In this document: positions 1 to 10,444 of the stretch, piece by piece | How positions within the stretch are numbered: position 1 is the first letter of the stretch | How the letters are laid out: every line of letters starts with the position of its first letter | NCBI RefSeq assembly: GCF_020085105.1 | Contig: NC_058058.1 | Coordinates: 1,568,751 to 1,632,750, forward strand | Direction of reading: 5' to 3' | DNA length: 64,000 nt | From: Siniperca chuatsi | Taxonomy: Eukaryota > Chordata > Actinopteri > Centrarchiformes > Sinipercidae | Notes under the pieces: generated by a model | What the model was told of the DNA's origin: nothing | The model's input: only the letters and a program-made list of their open reading frames with translations | The model's database searches: none | Made by a program: the position numbers and the translations under genes

Positions 1-660
1 ACTGTTAGCTAGTTTTAACTGCTTTATACACTGTTAGCTAGTTTTAACTGCTTTATATACAGTTAGCTAGTTTTAACTGCTTTATATACAGTCAGCTAGT
101 TTTAACTGCTTTATATACAGTTAGCTAGTTTTAACTACTTTATACACAGTCAGCTAGTTTTAACTGCTTTATACACTGTTAGCTAGTTTTAACTGCTTTA
201 TATACAGTCAGCTAGTTTTAACTGCTTTATACACTGTTAGCTAGTTTTAACTGCTTTATACACAGTCAGCTAGTTTTAACTGCTTTATACACTGTTAGCT
301 AGTTTTAACTGCTTTATACACAGTCAGCTAGTTTTAACTGCTTTATACACTGTTAGCTAGTTTTAACTGCTTTATACACTGTTAGCTAGTTTTAACTGCT
401 TTATACACTGTTAGCTAGTTTTAACTGCTTTATATACAGTCAGCTAGTTTTAACTGCTTTATATACAGTTAGCTAGTTTTAACTGCTTTATACACAGTCA
501 GCTAGTTTTAACTGCTTTATACACAGTCAGCTAGTTTTAACTACTTTATACACAGTCAGCTAGTTTTAACTGCTTTATATACAGTCAGCTAGTTTTAACT
601 ACTTTATACACAGTCAGCTAGTTTTAACTGCTTTATATACAGTCAGCTAGTTTTAACTGC
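1..660. repeat. 29-bp tandem array, copy 1 (left edge cut by window)
   Basis: About 23 head-to-tail copies of a 29-bp unit containing GTTAGCTAGTTTTAACTGC and ending TTTATATACA or TTTATACACT. Two main variants (GTTAG/GTCAG, TATATAC/TATACAC) are interspersed. There are no unique spacers. The same unit occurs once, diverged, inside the dispersed repeat at 5591-5640, so the array is an internal expansion of that repeat. Confidence 0.95.
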
Positions 661-1130
661 CTGTGAGATGATTAATGGGAGAGGAAAGAAGAAAAATGAT
701 ACACAAATCTGTTTTCTGCTTTTGACTTTTCTCTAATCTTGGATTTTCTTTGTAAAATATTGAATAATTTGACCTCCTCAGGGCTCGAACAGTTAGTGGA
801 GTTAAGCCATGTGAGAAGTTAAGAGGTGAAATGTCTCTGGTGGAGCTGCTAACAACTCACAGACATCTGAAACAAGGGGCCCCAACCAGACACCACAAAC
901 CAAAAACAAGCCAATATATTGCATTTTATAAGCTCATCATATGTTTTATTATGTAAAATGTTCATCTGCAGAGTAACTAATAACATTAGCTTTCAGATAA
1001 ATGTAGTAAAATGCACAATATTTCCCTCTGAACTGTAGTGGAGTAGAAGGAAAGTAGTACTTCAAAACTATATTTAAGTTAGAAAAAGTGAAGAAACAGT
1101 GCCAGGAAATGCACTGATATCATTACACGT
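661..1130. repeat. Dispersed teleost repeat, right arm
   Basis: This sequence follows the tandem array and is nearly identical to 6270-6740, 18403-18860, 22229-22690 and 34552-35010. It has the text of a repeat I recall as common in fish genomes (TCAGATAAATGTAGT, TTTCCCTCTGAACTGTAGTGG). I see no coding potential. The homology with the other copies stops near 1130. Confidence 0.75.
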
Positions 1131-1841
1131 ACAAACTGTTACTTCTCATTGCATCAATATTTGGTTTGTTTCTTATAAGACTTTTTTTTAAAAAGAAATA
1201 AACCGCTTTCAGCAATTAAACATTTGTGCAACACCACGTGTTGTTCATTTTATCCTGTGGGGTTTAAAAGGTCACAATACTTTCCGTTTCCTTTCCTTTG
1301 ACTGTCAAAACTGAAAAAACAAAAGTTATGCAACCAAAATGCACTTTCAGTGTTGTTTTTATTGATTCAACTTTGGCACAAGTGTCACTGGTGGCAGGAA
1401 CAGACAGGAAAAATCAGCATGAAATGTAAAACCTGCAGGATAGCACTGAATACAGAGTAAAGATGATCCACTCTGAGGTTTGTAATAACATCCTAAAACA
1501 CGACTCGGAATGTTATCCAGCTTATACACTCGCCAAAAACTTCAAATAAGAGCATTCATCGACTTTGGTTCAACGTTTTCAAATCAGAAGTAAAAGGTCA
1601 TGAAGCAAAAGTTTCCCCTTCGTGAAGCTTTAAATATTACTAAGACCACTTCAGCATCTCGCCCTGGTTCAACGGGTTGATTAGAAACTGTTGGGGTCAG
1701 TTCACACTTCACGACTCTGTAGTACCTTTCAAATTATTCTGATGCAAGATCGGTCGTACTGTAAGCTTATTGTAAAAATGTGTTTTCAGGACCTGTTCAG
1801 CCCACGAAATTAGTTTATTTTGAAATGGTACAGAATCCCCG
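1131..1841 (-). other. 3' flank and probable 3' UTR of the zinc-finger gene
   Basis: This is low-complexity, AT-rich sequence without a gene of its own. On the minus strand it lies downstream of the zinc-finger stop codon. Two AATAAA poly(A) signals are present on that strand, at 1814-1819 (about 23 bp past the stop) and 1358-1363. Either could end the transcript; the second would give a UTR of about 0.5 kb. Confidence 0.5.
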
Positions 1842-3763
1842 TCATGTTTTCGGGCAGTCGGTGGTCAGACCTCTCCTCTGACAGGGGTGTTTGTAGAAGC
1901 AGGACAGCTGGCTGAAGCGCCTGTCGCAGATGGAGCACCAGTACGGTCTCTCGCCGGTGTGCGTCCGCAGGTGCACCGTCAGGTTGCCCTTCTCCACGGA
2001 AGCGCGCCGCGCAGTCGCGCGCAGATGAGCGGCTTCGCCCGTGTGGCTGCGGACGTGCCGCACCAGCGTCGCCCTCCTGCCGAAGCTCTTGCCGCAGACG
2101 GTGCAGCCGTACGGCCGCTCGCCCGAGTGGATCCTCATGTGCGTCCTCAGGTTCCCCCGCAGGGTGAAGCTCTGACCGCAGACGCTGCAGCGGAACGACG
2201 TCTCTCTGTGGACTCGCAGGTGAAGCTTCAGGTTCTCCGTGTGCTCCAGATGTTTCCCGCACAGGCCGCAGTCTCTCAAATGTGCCGAAGCGTGAGTGAG
2301 TAGATAACTAATCCTCTGGAAGGACTCGCCGCAAACTTTACAACTAAACACCGGCGGAGGCTGATGCGACACTTCAGGCTCCGGCGACAGATCAGCGGAG
2401 CTCTTCACCTTCGAGCTCAGAGATGAACTTTGTCCCTCTGCTTCTTCCGTCCCCTCTGGTTTCCAAAGTCCTGCAGCGTCTCTCCAGTAGTCTCCACTGT
2501 CTTCAGTCTCAGAGCACTCAGCGAGGAGTCGGCCGTCACCGGCTCCCTCCGAACCACTGGCTGGATCAAAGTCACCGTTTGGTTCTGACACTGCACAGTC
2601 CTCGCCGCCAACTTCTGTTTTAATCTGAGCAGCCGAGGAGCCGGCGTCCGTCTCGTCCATACGGTCGGTCTGGTCCAGATGGACGCTCAGGATGTGGTCA
2701 TCGGGACACTTTTTTATCCAGGAGAAGGCCTGCAGAGGGTCTGAAGGGAGGCGGAAGACAAAAAAGATTTATATATATTTTTTAATAAAATAAATAAATA
2801 AATAAATACGGTGGCCCTGAGAGCTCAACACACTGCAGCTTAAGAAAACACATGCAAATAGTGCAATAAAAATAAATCAAATTAAAACAGCTTTCCAGAG
2901 GACACTAAAAAGTAACCGGAAACGGCTGGGACACGCTTGTTGTCCCACCAAAATAACCATGGCAACAACAAGGGCATCCCAGCCGTGTGCATCACTTTTT
3001 AGTGTCCCCTGGAAACAGTTTCTGCTGTCAGCTGTGCTACTTGCAGCGTTTCTGCATGTGGTTGTGTTTTCTGTATTTGGTTGCGTTTTGTCTATTTGCA
3101 TGTGTTTTCCTAAGTTGCGGTGCATTGAGCTCTCAGGGCCACCGTACTTCTCAGATTTTTAAAACTCCCAAATAACGATATCAGCATCTGCCTAAACAAA
3201 TCTAGTATCGGTCAGGCTGCAATTACACGTACATTTACTTTTGATAGCTTAAGTACATTTTACTGATAACACATCTTTATTTTTACTTAAGTATAAGTAT
3301 TAAAATGCATGACTTGTTGTAAATATGCTATAGAGCTAAACCGATGAACTGGCCAGGTCGATATATCGGCCGATATTAGCTTATCATATCGGTATCAGTG
3401 TACATGTAGGCAGATATATTATTATCAGATGTTTTAAACTAAAAGAAGCGTTAAACACATTAAATACTTCCACTGTGTAAAGGAGGCACGACCTGCTGTT
3501 TGGCTCCACTTGCCCTCCTCGGACCTCAGGCTGTCCAGCTGCCGCCGCTGCCGGTCTATCTGCTCCCGGTACTGGGCCACGGTTTTCACGAACACAGCCA
3601 GGATGTCGTCCACCGCCGCCGTCAGCCGCTCGTTAACGAAGCTCCTCAGGGTCTCCATCTCTGACAGCGGGCTGCCCCGAGGGTCCACACCGCCGAACCC
3701 CTCCACGGCTCCGGGGGGGAACGGAGAGGAGGGCGGGGGGAACGGCTGCTGGTCTGCGGACAT
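1842..3763 (-). CDS. C2H2 zinc-finger protein, two coding exons
   Basis: A probable nuclear DNA-binding regulator of the teleost C2H2 family; the target is unknown. Exon 1 (3514-3763) starts at ATG MSADQQPF and encodes a Pro-rich head and a coiled-coil-like segment (SEMETLRSFVNERL to RQRRQLDSLRSEE). Exon 2 (1842-2740) begins DPLQAFSWIKKCPDD. The splice junction is phase 1 and uses a GC donor (GGGCAAGT) with an AG acceptor. The product is about 382 aa, acidic in the middle, with a finger domain from about residue 215. Fingers 1-4 are regular (for example CKVCGESFQRISYLLTHASAH). Finger 5 has lost its cysteines because of small frame slips that cancel out. Finger 6 keeps CSIC but ends HPCQRR instead of a normal second His. 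The exon join is my inference. The gene may be functional with a weakened end, or decaying. Confidence 0.8.
2809..3144. mobile_element. Non-autonomous DNA transposon (MITE) in the zinc-finger intron
   Basis: A 336-bp insertion bounded by terminal inverted repeats of about 53 bp: left CGGTGGCCCTGAGAGCTCAA, right its imperfect reverse complement ending CTCTCAGGGCCACCG. The outer flanks are ATA and TAC, so a TA target duplication is possible. A second inverted pair lies further in (around 2890-2945 with 2980-3010, sharing GGGACAC and CCATGG). It encodes no protein and I cannot assign a superfamily. Confidence 0.75.
3145..3480. repeat. Remainder of the zinc-finger intron: dispersed repeat fragments
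   Basis: The intron continues with fragments rich in ACTTAAGTA-type text, related to the dispersed repeat found elsewhere in the window, and with the near-palindrome CGATATATCGGCCGATATT at about 3359-3377. I see no coding sequence here. Confidence 0.4.
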
Positions 3764-4057
3764 GTTGGTTTTAGTTTCCGGGCTCTCGCTGATGATTTTT
3801 AAGCGTTTTATCCTCCAAAACACAAAAAAAAAAAAACAACACTTCCGGTTAATATCGTCGAAGGTGAAGAAGAACACAGACAGAAAAACGTTAAAACGGT
3901 CAAAACACCGAAAGTGAAATGATAAAAACGCTCCGGCATCAGTGTTTTGTGTTAACAGAGAGAGGCCGACTGTGTCAGAAGAAAGTAAACAAAGTGGCTG
4001 AGCGCCGACAGAAAGGCGTCGGAGGGAAACAACGTCTGGTCATCAATGGTTCCGGCA
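3764..4057 (-). promoter_or_regulatory. 5' flank/promoter region of the zinc-finger gene
   Basis: Upstream of the zinc-finger start codon. It contains ACTTCCGG (3841-3848), an ETS-type site common in housekeeping and zinc-finger promoters, and a GC-rich stretch with GAGCGCCGACAG. The part from 3906 on is duplicated at 17436-17590 and 33389-33540, where no zinc-finger gene follows. The transcription start is not visible. Confidence 0.5.
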
Positions 4058-5333
4058 TCATCATCATCATCTTCTTCTTCTTCTTCTTCTTCTTCTTCTT
4101 CTTCTTCTTCTTCTTCTTCTTCTTCTTCTTCTTCTGTTGAGTTTTATGGCGGTTGGCATCCCTAATTGCGCATTACCGCCACCTGCTGGATTTAAAACAG
4201 CTTCACAGTTTAAACTATTTACAGTGTCCACCCAAAGTGCTCCCATGCCATAGTCCAGTCTCTAACCCGGACCCAGTTGTCTGAGTTGGTGCAACTCCTT
4301 CCCTCAGTGTAACATCCAGACCCTCTCCAGATGTGTCCACAACATTCAAGAACCTCCTTGCAGCGTCCAGAACCATATTAATCCTTTCCGACTTCCTCTT
4401 TATTTCAGCCGCACAGTTTATAACCGTGGCAATAAATGCCAGAAATCGCTTCTTGTCCACGCTGATGCTCTGATCATCTCCATTTCCTTTCTGCTCCTTT
4501 CCCTTCTGTACAACCACCATTTTACTCTTAGCAGCTTCAGCGTATGACGAACCCTTTTCCGCTCTGATCTTATTCATTTTTACTTTTAATTCTTTTTGGA
4601 CACTGTGCTGATCCCGTATGGTGGTTTCCCTCGCAGTGCAGGCACTTTGCTTGCTCTTTCTCCACTTTACACTCCTCCACGTTACAGTTTTCCTTCCCAC
4701 ATCTCCTGCCTCCTCTTCATCCTGCAGCAACATGTCCATATTCCTGACAGCAGAAACACCTGAGAGGAGCTCTCTCACCCTGTAACACACATAATCTAGA
4801 TCCACTCTTTCCGGCAACTCCCCCTCAAACGTCAAACACACTGAATTACTGTCCTCCTCCTCCCCTTTTCTGAATCTTGTCAGCCTTCTTGCCTCACACA
4901 CATCTTCAACCTCCCGACATGAGTCGGCCTCTACTGTCAGAGGCACGCCGCTTACTCCTCTCTTCTTCTTTACTTCAGCTCCGAGTGGGAAGCAGTTCAC
5001 ACTGCTGTGATCTCTGAATGCATGAATCTTCAGGGTTTTATCTCTCTGACGCTTTGACACACAGTCAGTGATAACCATCCCACTTCCTGTTATCCCGACC
5101 GATCTTACATCTCCGAGCTTTCCTCCTACAAACTTCCCGACCTCATGAGGATCCTTGAAAATGCCGTCTGTTTGTGTCACAGCTACCATCCCGACAAGAT
5201 ACTTTTCCTCTTTCTGACCGGATTCACTTGAGTTACTCTTCTTTCTTTTCTTTTTATTTTCAAATCCTCTCGAGTCCTCGTTTCTAATTTCGCGCTCTGA
5301 TTCCTCCTCTGACTCCATTTCCACCCGTCTAGC
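4058..5333 (-). mobile_element. ORF1-only LINE-type retroelement with 18-bp target duplication
   Basis: A 1276-bp insertion on the minus strand. It is flanked by a perfect 18-bp duplication, TCATCAATGGTTCCGGCA, at 4040-4057 and 5334-5351. The empty site is seen at about 17569-17590 and 33522-33540, where the two flanks join directly. The 3' end carries a microsatellite tail (GAA/GAT repeats, 4058-4135 on the plus strand as ATC then TTC). Just inside it lies a sequence with CAGGTGGCGGTAATGCGC and GCCAACCGCCATAAAAC, which I recall as a common 3' end of fish LINEs. It has a single gag-like ORF and no reverse transcriptase. Confidence 0.85.
4215..5324 (-). CDS. LINE ORF1 (gag-like) protein, 369 aa
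   Basis: The sole ORF of the inserted element; its ATG lies only about 9 bp from the element's 5' end. The N-terminus is charged and Lys-rich. The middle resembles the nucleic-acid-binding ORF1 protein of jockey/CR1-like fish LINEs (RGVSGVPLTVEA, EARRLTRF, VCLTFEGELPERVDLDYV). The zinc-knuckle (CCHC) section expected next is not recognisable; the reading continues with unrelated Lys-rich sequence until the conserved SYAEAAKSK. The C-terminal part (FLAFIATVINCAAEIKRKSERI) again matches the family pattern. The knuckle region was therefore probably scrambled by compensating frame changes. Expression is unlikely to matter to the host. Confidence 0.7.
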   Translation of the reverse strand: MEMESEEESEREIRNEDSRGFENKKKRKKSNSSESGQKEEKYLVGMVAVTQTDGIFKDPHEVGKFVGGKLGDVRSVGITGSGMVITDCVSKRQRDKTLKIHAFRDHSSVNCFPLGAEVKKKRGVSGVPLTVEADSCREVEDVCEARRLTRFRKGEEEDSNSVCLTFEGELPERVDLDYVCYRVRELLSGVSAVRNMDMLLQDEEEAGDVGRKTVTWRSVKWRKSKQSACTARETTIRDQHSVQKELKVKMNKIRAEKGSSYAEAAKSKMVVVQKGKEQKGNGDDQSISVDKKRFLAFIATVINCAAEIKRKSERINMVLDAARRFLNVVDTSGEGLDVTLREGVAPTQTTGSGLETGLWHGSTLGGHCK

Positions 5334-5351
5334 TCATCAATGGTTCCGGCA

Positions 5352-5926
5352 GCACAACTTGTTTTATTATAATACTCGTATTTTTTATTTTATGTAAAAG
5401 TAGTAATACCACTCTGTAAAAAATACCATGTTACAAGTAAAAGTCCTGCATTGAAATTTAGTAAAAGTACAAAAAGTAATCGGCAACATTTATTTTAAGC
5501 AGGCCGATCAAAAGTACTAATTTGGGCAGAATGGCTCCTTCCAGAGTTGAACTATTATTACTGATGCATTAGCAGTTTAATGTCACAGCTGGTCGAAGTG
5601 GAGCTAAGTTTAACTACTTTATATACTGTAAGGTAGTTTCATTTGTAAAGTTAATCATACATTTTGTAAGTAAACTCTAACTAAAAGTACCTGTAGCGTT
5701 CAGATGAATGTAGTGGAGTAGAAAGCAGAACAGTTCTTGAGTTCATTTCTTCCATGTTTCCACCACTGTTCAGATCCTTTATTTAAGTAAAAGGAACAAT
5801 TTAAAAATACTTCACTACAAGTAAAAGTACATATTATCAGCAAAGTGTACTTAGTTTTAAAAGTATTGGTTCTGCTGTAAAATGTCTCCTGTGACCGATA
5901 TCTGATTCTATCTGATATATTGATTG
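5352..5926. repeat. Dispersed teleost repeat, left arm
   Basis: Text such as AAGTAAAAGTCCTGCATTGAA, GTCACAGCTGGTCGAAGTGG and AAGTACATATTATCAGC is typical of a repeat I recall as widespread in fish. It is nearly identical to 17591-18240, 21341-21806 and 33541-34190. At 5591-5640 a single diverged version of the 29-bp unit is visible (GAGCTAAGTTTAACTACTTT). Non-coding. Confidence 0.75.
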
Positions 5927-6269
5927 TACACAGTTAGCTAGTTTTAACTGCTTTATATACAGTCAGCTAGTTTTAACTGCTTTATATACAGTTAGCTAGT
6001 TTTAACTGCTTTATATACAGTCAGCTAGTTTTAACTACTTTATACACTGTTAGCTAGTTTTAACTGCTTTATATACAGTTAGCTAGTTTTAACTGCTTTA
6101 TATACAGTCAGCTAGTTTTAACTACTTTATATACAGTTAGCTAGTTTTAACTGCTTTATATACAGTCAGCTAGTTTTAACTACTTTATACACTGTTAGCT
6201 AGTTTTAACTACTTTATACACAGTTAGCTAGTTTTAACTGCTTTATATACAGTTAGCTAGTTTTAACTG
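5927..6269. repeat. 29-bp tandem array, copy 2
   Basis: About 12 copies of the 29-bp GTTAGCTAGTTTTAACTGC unit, lying between the two arms of the dispersed repeat. Confidence 0.95.
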
Positions 6270-7655
6270 TCTGTGAGATGATTAATGGGAGAGGAAAGAA
6301 GAAAAATTATACACAAATCAGTTTTCTGCTTTTGACTTTTCTCTAATCTTGGATTTTCTTTGTAAAATATTGAATAATTTGACCTCCTCAGGGCTCGAAC
6401 AGTTAGTGGAGTTAAGCCATGTGAGAAGTTAAGAGGTGAAATGTCTCTGGTGGAGCTGCTAACAACTCACAGACATCTGAAACAAGGGGCCCCAACCAGA
6501 CACCACAAACCAAAAACAAGCCAATATATTGCATTTTATAAGCTCATCATATGTTTTATTATGTAAAATGTTCATCTGCAGAGTAACTTGTAACTATAGC
6601 TTTCAGATAAATGTAGTAAAATGCACAATATTTCCCTCTGAACTGTAGTGGAGTAGAAGGAAAGTAGTACTTCAAAACTATATTTAAGTTAAAAAAAGTG
6701 ACGAAACAGTGCCAGGAAATGCACTGATATCATTACACATACAAACATTAGGTGCAAGGAGAACGCAGGGAGCGCTTTACATTCAGTAAAAATACATTAA
6801 CGTGTAAAAGGAGATGGGAAAATGGAAGAAGACAAAAACAGAAACTATTTCAAGTATATTTTAAAGTTACGGATTCGTAGCAGCTTACAATTACAGCACA
6901 GGGCAAATTCTAGCATTGCTGGTAATAACTGTTAGTAGGAATCTCCTCTGTGGCTGAAGTCTCCAGTTCGACCACTGAGCGGCAGTAAAAGTCAGTGTCA
7001 ACAACCTGAAAGGTTCCCTCTGTAGCTTTAAAAAGACAAATGTGTCTATTGTGCTCGTCAAGTTGGCTGGTTAACTGATTCAAACCTGGCAGATGCAGTG
7101 CTTCATAGTTTGCAGACTAATGTTTCCACCTGACAAACTAAAATGTTTTATAGTGACAGTGGTAAAGCACTGATCAAACTGGCTCTTCTTTTGTTCATTA
7201 GTATGCATTCAATTTAAATAATTGTATTCGGGATTTTTAAGTCAATAATTATAATAAAGATGAATAAATATTTATTTTATTATTTGGGCGAACAGTGATG
7301 GAGCCTGATTAAAGCAAAGTGAAAATGAACTTCGTCCTGTTGGTTGCGGCAGAGGTTCAGGTGGTCTTCCTCAGACTGGACGAAACTGGTCTTGAAACTG
7401 GTTTCACTTCCCTCTCTGAGCTCAGTAACCACGGCAACAGACGGGCATCACCGATGAACCATGACAACAGAGAGGTTTCAGTACTAAAAGATAAAAGTGT
7501 CATGTTTTACTGTATTATACATTTTGATTAAGAAGCAAAAGCTTCAGTTGTTGGTGGTTAAACATGTACAGTCAAATCAGTTAAAACGAGTCTCCGGATA
7601 CAAAAGGAACAAATCAAGCTGGACTAAAATACTGAATCACTTTCTATATATTGTT
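6270..7655. repeat. Dispersed repeat right arm and duplicated VA upstream flank (type I)
   Basis: The first ~470 bp are the right arm of the dispersed repeat. The rest is a flank that recurs before VA3 (about 18860-19790), VA4 (22690-23615) and VA6 (35010-35940) but not before VA2, VA5, VA7 or VA8. A 70-80 aa reading frame (MKMNFVLLVAAEVQVVF, at 7319) is shared by three of the copies and broken in the fourth. It has no recognisable domain, so I do not call it a gene. Confidence 0.6.
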
Positions 7656-7864
7656 AGTTTCTGTTAATCAACATGAGGATGATTCAAACAGCCAGCTGTC
7701 CCAGCACTGAGGAGGAAACACCATGATATGTTGAGGACAGCTACAGTTCACTGACTCTGTGTGTTTGCATATCTGTCCTGCCTCTCTGCTCCCAGCCGTT
7801 AAGAGGCCAGTGTTGATCAGTGGCTGTCCAGGCCTTTCAGAGCCACTGACACGCCGGCAGCACA

Positions 7865-8432
7865 ATGATGATGTCACTGATTCCACTGCTGGCCACCCTG
7901 GGGCTCCTTGTTCAGGGTGAGACTCTCTTCTGAAAACTTTGCTTCAGGATGCAACCAGGTTCACCACAATGATGTTCTGCTGTGATGGAGAAACACTGAG
8001 ACGAGCAGCATTTACCTTCTTCCATCTATTCTCCATGTTAAAGAAATGAGACTCTTCTGTTTGGATGCTGATCATCTTTCTCCAAGCTGGATTTGTCTCA
8101 ATAACCCTTCTCCTCTTTTTCATGTTTTCCAGGTTCATCAGGACAAATCGTCCTGACTCAGTCTCCTGGATCTCAGTCTGTTGTTCCAGGACAGACTGTC
8201 TCCCTCAGATGTAAAACCAGTACAAGTGTTGGTAACTACCTCCACTGGTACCTTCAGAAACCTGGAGAAGCTCCTAAACTCCTGATTTATTTAGCTACAA
8301 CCCTTCAGTCTGGAGTTCCAGGTCGTTTTAGTGGAAGTGGATCTGGGACTGACTTCACTCTGACCATCAGTGGAGTTCAGGCTGAAGATTCAGGAGTTTA
8401 CTACTGTCAGCAGAGTAGCAGCTTCCCGTTCA
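7865..8432 (+). CDS. VA1: Ig light-chain V gene, family A
   Basis: A germline kappa-like V gene, the antigen-binding half of a light chain after V-J joining in B cells. Leader exon 7865-7916 ([17 protein letters not shown], donor GTGAGA); V exon 8133-8432 after TTTTCCAG. The junction is phase 1, giving [13 protein letters not shown]. Hallmarks: first Cys (LRCKTS), CDR1 TSVGNY, Trp ([17 protein letters not shown]), [20 protein letters not shown], second Cys (GVYYC), germline CDR3 [11 protein letters not shown]: heptamer CACAGTG 8433-8439, 12-bp spacer, nonamer ACAAAAACC 8452-8460. Octamer-like GTTTGCAT at 7763-7770 supports a B-cell promoter. No stop or frame break is seen, so it is probably functional. 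Confidence 0.93.
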
Positions 8433-8460
8433 CACAGTGATACAACGTCGTACAAAAACC

Positions 8461-9146
8461 TCCCTCAGCTGGAGAGGAACTGATCTGACTCAACAGCTGC
8501 ACTGAAACTAAAACATTAGAAGCTTCTCTAAAAGAAAACTCATGATTGTGTTAAAAGTTATATTTTTATTGTGGAAATATTTTTCATAGAATTCAGCAGA
8601 GTATTTTATTATTACTGACTAACAGTGTTTGAGACATTATCACACTGTTACAGTTTACTCAAACATTGTTTTACAGCAAAGTTTCAATCAGAAAAAAAAT
8701 GGTTCAACAAGGAATTGTAACACAAAACTCTGAATCATTTGTTCTGGAGAAAATGTTTAATCTTTGACTGATTTGTTGATTTTTTCAAACTCACTGGGAA
8801 TACTGAATTAGTCAAGAAGAAACCAGAATATAACAATTACAGTGAAGCAGTCATTGGCAATTATCTTTTTTAATTAATATTGTTAGTTACAAAATAAATA
8901 AAAAGATAGTGCAGAAGTTAAAATAAAGGAATATAATATGATATATATAATATAATATGATGAAATAAAACATAATACTGTAAATATAAAACTATAAAAC
9001 TGTAGTAGGCAGGTGCACAGTAATGATAAAATGAAAAAATTGTAATGTATGGCCAGATAAAAACAGGATTTTAGACAGGCAGTCCACTCATATACATATA
9101 TACTGCAATGGTTACACAGGTAGTATAAATAAATATATATATACAG
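8461..9146. other. VA1 3' flank, AT-rich, no gene
   Basis: Non-coding sequence shared almost unchanged with the 3' flank of VA4 (24414-25104) and, with gaps, VA3, VA7 and VA8. The last part (8880-9140) is AT-rich with ATATATATATAC runs; the frames across it are artefacts of low complexity. Confidence 0.6.
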
Positions 9147-9330
9147 GACAAAGCTGAATGAAAGAGTGGAGAAACATCTCAAAGCAGATGCTTTGGTGCA
9201 CCAGGGCTCACTGAACGGTTTGGTGAGGATGAAAATGATGTGAATAAAATGATCTCAACCCAGTTTCGCATCTGTGGAAGGTTTTGGATCAACGTGTAAG
9301 ACAACGTTCTCCACCACCATCTCCATACGA
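9147..9330 (+). pseudogene. Tc1-like transposase C-terminal relic
   Basis: A degraded copy of the relic best seen at 55275-55460. It contains text encoding GAPGLTERFGEDENDVN, then a deletion, then DLNPVSHLWKVLDQRV. This corresponds to the region around the last catalytic acid of Tc1/mariner DDE transposases. No terminal repeats are visible nearby. Confidence 0.6.
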
Positions 9331-10444
9331 CCAAATTATATAATATAAACTTTCATCTTCAGATCTGTGTAGTGACGTCTGTGTCTCTGATGCTGTATTT
9401 GCTGTTTCTCTCTACCTGCTGTACTCAGGTCTGTCTGATCTCAGTCAGATGACCTGATTAATAAAGGTTGTATATGTAACTGAGGGAACATCTTGTGGAG
9501 GAGGTGTTCATCCCTTGGCAAGGAGCCCTGAAGCTGTTCTGGAGGCTCGTGGTGGCCTGACTCCATACTAACACACTTCATGCTGCCTTTTCCTGTCAGT
9601 TGTCACCCATCTTTATATATACTATATTTACTGTGTGTGTATATACATACATACAAATTGTGATGTATGCAGGTATAAACGGTAGTAATAAATATAATAT
9701 ATAAACGGGAGCTGTAAACATTGACTAATAATAGTAGTATAGTAACACTAAGTAATACTTTCATGATGCCTCTACTGTTCAATTTGTTGACACTGTCAGA
9801 GATTTCAGTTAAATAATATTTTAGCATAGAGTAGTTAGTGATGGTTTTGCACTCGACTGCGTTATATTCAGACATGTTTCTAATATTTTGCCCCCCTCAT
9901 ATATGTAAATAGGGAGGTGAAATGCTTAAAAACAACTCTCAATATAATGTAGTCCAGTACAACACCACCTTTATATGACCTCAGTAATGAACATATAAGT
10001 GAATTTACACATTTGTGACAAAGTCAACAAAAACTGAACATTATGAGCTTCGTAAAGACAGATTTTATGGCACAGATGTTGGCCACTGATTTGCAATAGA
10101 TTGTGACCACTGACTGTATATCGTCTAAATTTCCATTTATGTTTATTTTCCAAGCTTCTGAATGTCAGCTTCCCAACAGCTGCATCCTCCACAGCCTCAT
10201 ACCAAACCTGGAAAGCAATATGGCCACTTTCTCAAAAGCAATGCTTCAGAGTTTTAGTGAGAATATTATGATTTACTGACACAATGTATTCCAGCAAACA
10301 CATGTATTTTATTGTTGTAACCCTAAATGATTTATGTAATATGTAAATCCATTAAAAATTAAATTCTTTCCTTTTGTCATCTCTTTTATTTGTCTTTGCG
10401 GTTGAACTCTTCAGCAGATGCAGTATGTAAATATTTCCAGGGTT
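9331..10444. other. Non-coding spacer between VA1 and C1
   Basis: I see no gene in this stretch. It is shared with the second copy of the duplication (25276-26417) and, from about 55461 to 56495, with cluster 5. It contains ATATGTAAATCC near 10346, which is the uninterrupted version of the Rex3 target in cluster 5. Confidence 0.6.

Noticed and set aside
1-660. 29-bp direct repeats resembling a CRISPR array
   Set aside because: There are no unique spacers between units, no cas genes, and the genome is clearly vertebrate; it is a simple tandem array.
7319-7531. Small frame MKMNFVLLVAAEV before VA1, VA3 and VA4
   Set aside because: Broken in the fourth copy (before VA6), with no domain or splice context; shared only through duplication.
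7668-7886. Minus-strand frame [12 protein letters not shown], repeated at all eight VA genes
   Set aside because: It is antisense to the VA promoter and leader exon and recurs only because that cassette is duplicated.
8883-9182. Hydrophobic minus-strand frame (FVLYIYIYLYYL) and similar frames near 24837, 46597 and 55030
   Set aside because: Produced by AT-dinucleotide low complexity, not by a membrane protein gene.
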